The notes below the pieces were generated by a model. That model worked only from the letters and a program-made list of their open reading frames with translations, made no database searches and was not told where the DNA came from. DNA of 45,571 nt from Silicimonas sp. (GTDB taxonomy: Bacteria; Pseudomonadota; Alphaproteobacteria; Rhodobacterales; Rhodobacteraceae), in the NCBI GenBank assembly GCA_013003245.1, contig JABDJX010000231.1, positions 1-45,571 on the forward strand, read 5' to 3'. Below, piece by piece: positions 41,280 through 45,571 of the stretch. Both the position numbers and the translations under genes were made by a program. The stretch's first letter is position 1, and every line of letters starts with the position of its first letter.

Positions 41280-42350
41280 TCATTTCAGCAACCTCGACAT
41301 CATCCAATCGGCAGACTGCGGGCGATACTTGTAAGGACGATTGTTCACCACATGGGTGCCGTCTTCGACCATGTTGAGCGTCGCCTCGCCACCACAGGCC
41401 TCGGCAAGTTTTTGAGCGTGGTCAGGTGGCAAGACGCGGTCAAGTGCACCGCCGACGATGTAAAGCGGACACCTGATCTGCCCGGCAACATCGGCAAGCG
41501 ACATGCGCGCGGCAACGTCGCGCGCAGCATCTTCGTTGTCCACATGACACCGTGCAGCAAAGGCCGCTCGGGTTAGGGGGGGAGCCCGGTCAAAAGCTTC
41601 GGCAAAATCAAACGGACCAGTCAATGAAATGCATGCACGAACGCGGGTTTCAAATGCAGCCGCACGCGGCGCAGAGTAGCCACCAAGCGAGACGCCCCAA
41701 AGCCCGATGCGCGAGGTGTCAATATCGTTACGGGTCTCAATCCAATCGATGACGGCGGCGACCGGGCGCTCGTATTCCGGTTCTATTGGAAGCGCATATT
41801 CCGCCTCACCCTGCCCCGGGCCATCGAAAGCAAGCGTGGCCATGCCGCGAGCAAGAAAGATGTCCTCGTTCGTGCGCATCTCTTCTTTCGCGCTATCAAG
41901 GCCCATGCACATGACCACGACCGGCGGGCGATCCACACCGCGAGGCTTTCGCAAAACAGCGGCAAGGGTGCTGCCTTCGTAGGGAATGATAATCCGTTCG
42001 CCGGGCGGGTCGAGATATGGCAACGCGCGTCCATGTGCCAAGATGGCCTTGTTATGGGCAGACATCATTTGCACCTTGTCGTGCGTGAAAAGAAACTTTC
42101 CAAAGTGATGACATACTGCGGCGCGGGCAAAGTGACTTCCAGCGCTGAGGTGATGTCCCCCCTCTTCGGCAGTTTTGCCGAGGGATTCGTGAACCTCGCC
42201 ACGCGCAACCCAAGCCGCGCACCATTCATCCCATTTCGTGATCGATCCTGTCACGTCCTGAAAATCGGCAAGTGGCACTCCGTTCGTCACCATGCGGTGC
42301 GTCCAGTGCTGTGCCGCCGAAGCAACCCGGGGATCAATTGTGTCCGTCAT
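41280..42350 (-). CDS. Alpha/beta hydrolase, 2,6-dihydroxypseudooxynicotine hydrolase-like
   Basis: 356 residues from MTDTIDPRVASAAQHW at 42350 (the ORF track adds 101 false codons). An all-helical N-terminal cap of about 115 residues (for example AEEGGHHLSAGSHFARAAVCHHFGKFLFTHD) precedes the hydrolase core, as in DHPON hydrolase and FrsA-like proteins. Triad: Ser221 in GVSLGGYSA, Asp304 in GGALDRVLPP, His333 in EDGTHVVNN. The DHPON hydrolase from nicotine-degrading Arthrobacter cleaves a C-C bond next to a hydroxypyridine ring; similar C-C hydrolysis is a reasonable guess here. Its start overlaps the transporter stop (ATGA). Confidence 0.85.
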   Translation of the reverse strand: MTDTIDPRVASAAQHWTHRMVTNGVPLADFQDVTGSITKWDEWCAAWVARGEVHESLGKTAEEGGHHLSAGSHFARAAVCHHFGKFLFTHDKVQMMSAHNKAILAHGRALPYLDPPGERIIIPYEGSTLAAVLRKPRGVDRPPVVVMCMGLDSAKEEMRTNEDIFLARGMATLAFDGPGQGEAEYALPIEPEYERPVAAVIDWIETRNDIDTSRIGLWGVSLGGYSAPRAAAFETRVRACISLTGPFDFAEAFDRAPPLTRAAFAARCHVDNEDAARDVAARMSLADVAGQIRCPLYIVGGALDRVLPPDHAQKLAEACGGEATLNMVEDGTHVVNNRPYKYRPQSADWMMSRLLK

Positions 42351-42793
42351 CCGCGCCCCACCATAACTGCCCCTATGATCACAAGGGCGATACCTGCCAG
42401 ACGTCCTGCGCTGACTTCGCGCACTGCAAGGCCGAAGGCGCCCAGATGATCGATGATCGTCGAGCCGATGAGCTGTCCGGCCACGATGCAGACAAAGAAA
42501 ACCAGCGCGCCAGTGACCGGTGCGATGACAACGCCCGCGCCCACGAAGATAGCACCAACAATACCTGCAAAGATGACCCACCATGGCACGGTCGACAGCG
42601 TGCTGGTGTTTATTTCGCCACCCCCCATGAACGACACGAATATGAGGATACAAAGGAATGCAATACCGATCGAGATTGCGGTCGCGCCATAGGCACTCCC
42701 GATGCCGCGCGCAAGAATCGCATTCAATGGAGGCTGTATCGAGATCATCGAACCTACGACCGCCGCGGCCAGCATATAAAAGACGACTTGCAT
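42347..42793 (-). CDS. DMT-type small membrane transporter, YdcZ/DUF606 family
   Basis: 148 residues, nearly all hydrophobic, with about five helices, starting MQVVFYMLAAAVVGSMISIQPPLNAILARGIGS. The QPPLNA and WWVIFAGIVGAIFVGAGVV segments are typical of YdcZ/DUF606 proteins, small relatives of drug/metabolite transporters. It starts one base after the GST gene stop and overlaps the hydrolase start. It could export a product or import a relative of the pathway substrate; direction is unknown. Confidence 0.88.
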   Translation of the reverse strand: MQVVFYMLAAAVVGSMISIQPPLNAILARGIGSAYGATAISIGIAFLCILIFVSFMGGGEINTSTLSTVPWWVIFAGIVGAIFVGAGVVIAPVTGALVFFVCIVAGQLIGSTIIDHLGAFGLAVREVSAGRLAGIALVIIGAVMVGRG

Positions 42794-42794
42794 G

Positions 42795-43574
42795 TCAGAT
42801 GGCCTTTGCGCGCTGTTTTTTCAGATCGGCGAGGTGCGGATATTTCTCGGTCAGAAGCGCACCGTGGTAATAGGTCGGGCGGAAAGGGGCTGTTTCGCGA
42901 ATGTATTCCAGCCACGACTGAACGCGCGGCAGGCCGTCCCAAAGGTGGCCGAGGTTGATGTCATCCATCCGCACGACCACCGGCATCACCGCGATGTCCG
43001 CCAGTGATAGCGCCTTACCCATAGTCCAGGGTCCGCCGCTTTCATCGATCCAGCGATCAAGTCGTTCAACGCCACGTCTTAGCCGCCCAAGCGCCTCGTC
43101 CATGTCTGCTTGCGGAAAGCCCGTGCGCCCCATGCGCATCAGAAACTCGCGACGTAAAGGCTTGCTGTCACAAAGCGCCTGAAATTCCTGATCCGACATT
43201 GCCTGAAAGTGCGGCAGGAAGGCGCGATTGTAAGACGGAATACGAATCGCAGGTGTGGGCACCTCGTCAATAAAGCGCATCATGGCACGCACTTGCGCAG
43301 CACCCATTGGATCGACTGGGCGCATTGTCGCAATATCGGGAAAGATGTCTTCGAGGTATTCCAGTATAACCGCGCTGTCGATAACTGGCCGTCCGTCGTG
43401 GACAAGCGCAGGCACTACACCGTTGGGATTGATCGCCAGATAGTCGGGTTTGAGTTGATCCCCCGAGAACAGATCAAGTTTCTTCTCTTCAAACGCCAAC
43501 CCTTTGGCGTGAAGCATATAGCGCACCCGCTGCGAACAGGTGGACTGGGGCGCGTTATAAAGAACAAAATCCAT
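42795..43574 (-). CDS. Glutathione S-transferase family protein
   Basis: 259 residues. The N-terminal thioredoxin-like domain begins MDFVLYNAPQSTCSQRVRYMLHAKG, with Ser/Thr/Cys at the catalytic position, and includes the glutathione-binding NPNGVVPALVHDG and DSAVILEYLED. The all-helical C-terminal domain carries the usual hydrophobic stretch LADIAVMPVVVRMDDI. Length is slightly above the 200-230 of simple GSTs. Its place within the catabolic cluster, one base after the LivM stop, suggests a step in the pathway such as thioether cleavage, dehalogenation or isomerisation; this is inferred. Confidence 0.9.
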   Translation of the reverse strand: MDFVLYNAPQSTCSQRVRYMLHAKGLAFEEKKLDLFSGDQLKPDYLAINPNGVVPALVHDGRPVIDSAVILEYLEDIFPDIATMRPVDPMGAAQVRAMMRFIDEVPTPAIRIPSYNRAFLPHFQAMSDQEFQALCDSKPLRREFLMRMGRTGFPQADMDEALGRLRRGVERLDRWIDESGGPWTMGKALSLADIAVMPVVVRMDDINLGHLWDGLPRVQSWLEYIRETAPFRPTYYHGALLTEKYPHLADLKKQRAKAI

Positions 43575-43575
43575 G

Positions 43576-44601
43576 TCAGTCCCAGTTCAGAATGCGCGGC
43601 AGTTTGCGGTGCTTGGCAAGTGTTCCGACTATGCCGAGCGGAAAGAACATAAGCGATATCATCATGATAAGGCCAGTTGCGAGAATGTTGATTTCAGAGG
43701 CACCAAGGGTTGCGACGAAGAATTCATTGAAAGCAAGAATGAGGATCGCCCCAACCACCGGCCCTGCAACAGTGCCCTTCCCTCCCAGAATGCACATCAG
43801 CACCATGTTCACCGAGATAAGGATGACGAGAAAGATGTTGGGGCGGATATAGGTCAGATATTCGCCCCAGACGGCCCCCGCCATGCCAACGAAGAAGGCC
43901 GAGATCGCGAAGGCGAAAACCTTGTAGAAGCGTGTGTCGATGCCCGCACTTTCGCTTTTGATCTCGTCCTTGGAAATGGCGCGCAGGCCCAGCCCGAATT
44001 TCGAGTGTTTGATACGATAAGAGGCCCAAACAGCAAAGGCGGCCATCAGAACGAATGCATAGTAGTACGGCAACTTCGCCCATTGTACCGGCAGGTCATT
44101 CGCTTTCAGCGAGACGCCCGCAGCGCCGCCCACAAACTCCCAGTTCTCGAAAAAGATGCGGAAGATCATGACGAGAGCCAGCGACGAAATGATGAACGAC
44201 GGACCGCGCACCCTGAGTGTGATCAACCCGATCAGATAGCCAAAGCCAGCCGCAACAAGGCCCGCAAGCGGCGCAAGGATGATCGTCGAAATGCCGTAGC
44301 GGGCAAAGATCATGCCGGCGAAGTAGCCGCCGATGGCAAAAAAGACGTTGTGGCCGAGTGAAATGTAGCCAGTGAAGCCTCCCAGAATGTTCCAGCCCGA
44401 CGCCATCACGACATAGCAAGCGGTGTAAAGGACAAGGTGAAGAAGGTAGTTATAGTTGCCGATGAACTGCAACGCTGGCAACGCCAGAAGGATCGCCATC
44501 AAAAGCAATGGAAACCAGGTTGCGCGGGATTTGTCTTGTGCAGAGGCAAGCGTCTCATTGTAGGCAGTGCGTTGTTCAAGTATGGAGGCTGTATCTGACA
44601 T
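43576..44601 (-). CDS. livM: Branched-chain amino acid-type ABC transporter permease LivM
   Basis: 341 residues from the ATG at 44601, overlapping the LivH stop as TGATG; the track's 73 upstream codons are shadow. Multiple helices and the LivM signature GGFTGYISLGHNVFFAIGGYFAG are clear, with a later GLGLRAISKDEIKSESAGID (EAA-like loop) and GGKGTVAGPVVGAILI. Part of a HAAT-family importer of amino acids, amides or aromatic acids. A hydrophilic N-terminal extension of about 28 residues is typical of this subfamily. Confidence 0.94.
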   Translation of the reverse strand: MSDTASILEQRTAYNETLASAQDKSRATWFPLLLMAILLALPALQFIGNYNYLLHLVLYTACYVVMASGWNILGGFTGYISLGHNVFFAIGGYFAGMIFARYGISTIILAPLAGLVAAGFGYLIGLITLRVRGPSFIISSLALVMIFRIFFENWEFVGGAAGVSLKANDLPVQWAKLPYYYAFVLMAAFAVWASYRIKHSKFGLGLRAISKDEIKSESAGIDTRFYKVFAFAISAFFVGMAGAVWGEYLTYIRPNIFLVILISVNMVLMCILGGKGTVAGPVVGAILILAFNEFFVATLGASEINILATGLIMMISLMFFPLGIVGTLAKHRKLPRILNWD

Positions 44602-45479
44602 CACGCAAGCTCCGGTTTTTCGCCAAAGAGGCCCTGTGGTCGCACCAGAAGAACAACAAAGAGGGCGACGAAAAACGTCAGCGTGGACCATGTGGCGCCA
44701 AAGAAGAAACCAACGAAAGCGGCGATGACGGCAAGGATATAGGCTGCAAGAACCGTTCCAAGGATCGAGCCCATGCCGCCAAGGACAACAAGGCTCATCA
44801 GAACGGCGATCCACTCCCAATGCTTGGCCGGAAAAAAAGAGAAGACAAAGGAAATCAACGCACCAGCAGCACCGGCAAGGCCGACGCCGATGGCAAAGCT
44901 GACGAGGCCCACAAAGTTGACGTTGACGCCCAAAAGCTCGGCGGCCTCGCGGTTTTGCGTTGTGGCCCGGATGGCATAGCCGAAGCTGGAATACTTCAAA
45001 AAGAGCGACAGCGCCCCAATCAGCGTCAGCGAGACCATGCCGGCGTAAAGCTGGCCTTTGGGGATAAAGACGCTGCCGATAAAGAATGCGTCGGTTGCGT
45101 AGTCAGGGGAAGTGACCCGCTGCGTGTTGGTGAACGCCGCGCCCAAGGCACCTTCAATCACCATCGCCAATGCAAAGGTAAGAAGGACCGTCATCTCGGA
45201 ATACTTGGCCGAGTGCGCCTCTCGCTCAAATACAAGCTTGTAAAGCAACACACCGGTCGCCGCGAGGAGGAGGGCGGCCACAGGCAACATCACCATCGGG
45301 TCAACATCGTAAATACGAAAGGCCCAATAGGCGGCGTAGGCTCCCATCATAATCAGCGCAGGATGTGCAAGGTTGACGATGCGCATAACACCGAAGATCA
45401 GCGATAGGCCTGCTCCCATAAGAGCGTAGACACCGCCAAGCGCCAGACCAAGCACGAGTATCTGGACAAGATCCGCCAT
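44601..45479 (-). CDS. livH: Branched-chain amino acid-type ABC transporter permease LivH
   Basis: 292 residues, first permease of the HAAT importer. It shows LGLALGGVYALMGAGLSLIFGVMRIVNLAHPALIM, the LivH signature, and the EAA-like loop YAIRATTQNREAAELLGVN followed by GLASFAIGVGLAGAAGAL-type sequence. The C-terminal LGGMGSILGTVLAAYILAV is also typical. The start overlaps the LivG stop by one base (TGATG). The cluster context suggests the importer brings in the compound degraded by the downstream enzymes. Confidence 0.95.
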   Translation of the reverse strand: MADLVQILVLGLALGGVYALMGAGLSLIFGVMRIVNLAHPALIMMGAYAAYWAFRIYDVDPMVMLPVAALLLAATGVLLYKLVFEREAHSAKYSEMTVLLTFALAMVIEGALGAAFTNTQRVTSPDYATDAFFIGSVFIPKGQLYAGMVSLTLIGALSLFLKYSSFGYAIRATTQNREAAELLGVNVNFVGLVSFAIGVGLAGAAGALISFVFSFFPAKHWEWIAVLMSLVVLGGMGSILGTVLAAYILAVIAAFVGFFFGATWSTLTFFVALFVVLLVRPQGLFGEKPELA

Positions 45480-45571
45480 CAGGCCGCCTTTGTCCCGCCA
45501 AGGTACAGTTCTTGGATCCGCGGGTCTGAAATAATCTCCTCGGCAGGCCCGTCGAAAAGCGTTCTGCCCAG
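45479..45571 (-). CDS. livG: ABC transporter ATP-binding protein LivG, C-terminal end (partial)
   Basis: Only the last 30 codons are in the window. The translation LGRTLFDGPAEEIISDPRIQ then ELYLGGTKAA is the usual C-terminus of a HAAT ATPase (strand, then PAEEI-x-DP-x-I/V-x-x-x-YLG). LivG is favoured over LivF by gene order and by the LGRTLFDG style; LivF cannot be excluded. Its stop overlaps the LivH start. The rest of this importer, including the binding protein, should lie beyond the right edge. Confidence 0.75.
   Translation of the reverse strand: MGRTLFDGPAEEIISDPRIQELYLGGTKAA

Noticed and set aside
44508-45407. 299-codon plus-strand ORF opposite livH
   Set aside because: Composition dominated by Lys, Arg and Gln as expected when helix-rich permease genes are read antisense.
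1-45571. tRNA, rRNA, CRISPR arrays, insertion sequences, prophage genes
   Set aside because: No T-loop-like signatures outside coding genes, no spaced direct repeats, and no transposase, integrase or phage structural motifs were seen in the translated ORFs.

Overview
The window reads as a chromosomal segment of an alphaproteobacterium of the Rhodobacterales (Roseobacter group). This rests on family-level recognition: a GC-rich coding style with tight ATGA and TGATG gene overlaps, a VPLPA-CTERM-like sorting tail on a secreted esterase, a PTR1-type pteridine reductase-like SDR, an iron-sulfur PhrB-type photolyase, and a GC-rich 3' repeat ending near an ATATTT box that I associate with this order. 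No rRNA, tRNA, CRISPR array, transposase or phage gene was seen.

Layout. 1-3.3 kb: minus-strand ABC importer operon (YnjB-like binding protein, two permeases, truncated ATPase at the window edge). 3.5-6.5 kb: a hypothetical protein, a CPBP membrane protease, rpmB (L28) with its own promoter and terminator, and meaB. 6.6-10 kb, plus strand: hrpB helicase and a secreted SGNH/GDSL hydrolase. 10-18.2 kb, minus strand: moaE-moaD-pgsA, uvrC, pteridine reductase-like SDR, CaCA-type Na+/Ca2+ antiporter, a small zinc-ribbon membrane protein, sppA-like protease and nadE. 18.3-22.3 kb: an 18-repeat MORN protein, a CsgA-like SDR and a TadG-like surface protein. 22.36-24.5 kb: a leucine-biosynthesis unit made of promoter, apparently leaderless Leu-rich leader peptide, alternative RNA hairpins, a cupin gene and leuA. 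24.5-25.2 kb: a gene-poor stretch with a strong orphan terminator. 25.2-32.7 kb: a monoacylglycerol-lipase-like hydrolase with an SCP2 protein, a TPR protein overlapped by a fluoroacetate-dehalogenase-like hydrolase, an isopropylmalate/isocitrate dehydrogenase-like protein, phrB and pckA.

32.7-45.6 kb is one minus-strand catabolic cluster that runs off the right edge. In transcription order it holds LivG (partial), LivH, LivM, a GST, a YdcZ-type transporter, a C-C hydrolase resembling 2,6-dihydroxypseudooxynicotine hydrolase, an M24 hydrolase with one metal ligand replaced, E1-alpha, E1-beta and a degenerate E2 of a 2-oxoacid dehydrogenase, a succinate-semialdehyde-type dehydrogenase, and a two-subunit molybdenum hydroxylase (IorA/IorB type). 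Import, ring hydroxylation, C-C cleavage and C4-semialdehyde oxidation could form one pathway for a small, possibly N-heterocyclic, compound. The substrate cannot be read from sequence.

The two strongest leads are this cluster, with its degenerate E2 and altered M24 enzyme, and the leuA leader. In the leader the Leu codon run overlaps a segment complementary to the Shine-Dalgarno site of the next gene, which suggests control of translation as well as, or instead of, classical attenuation.
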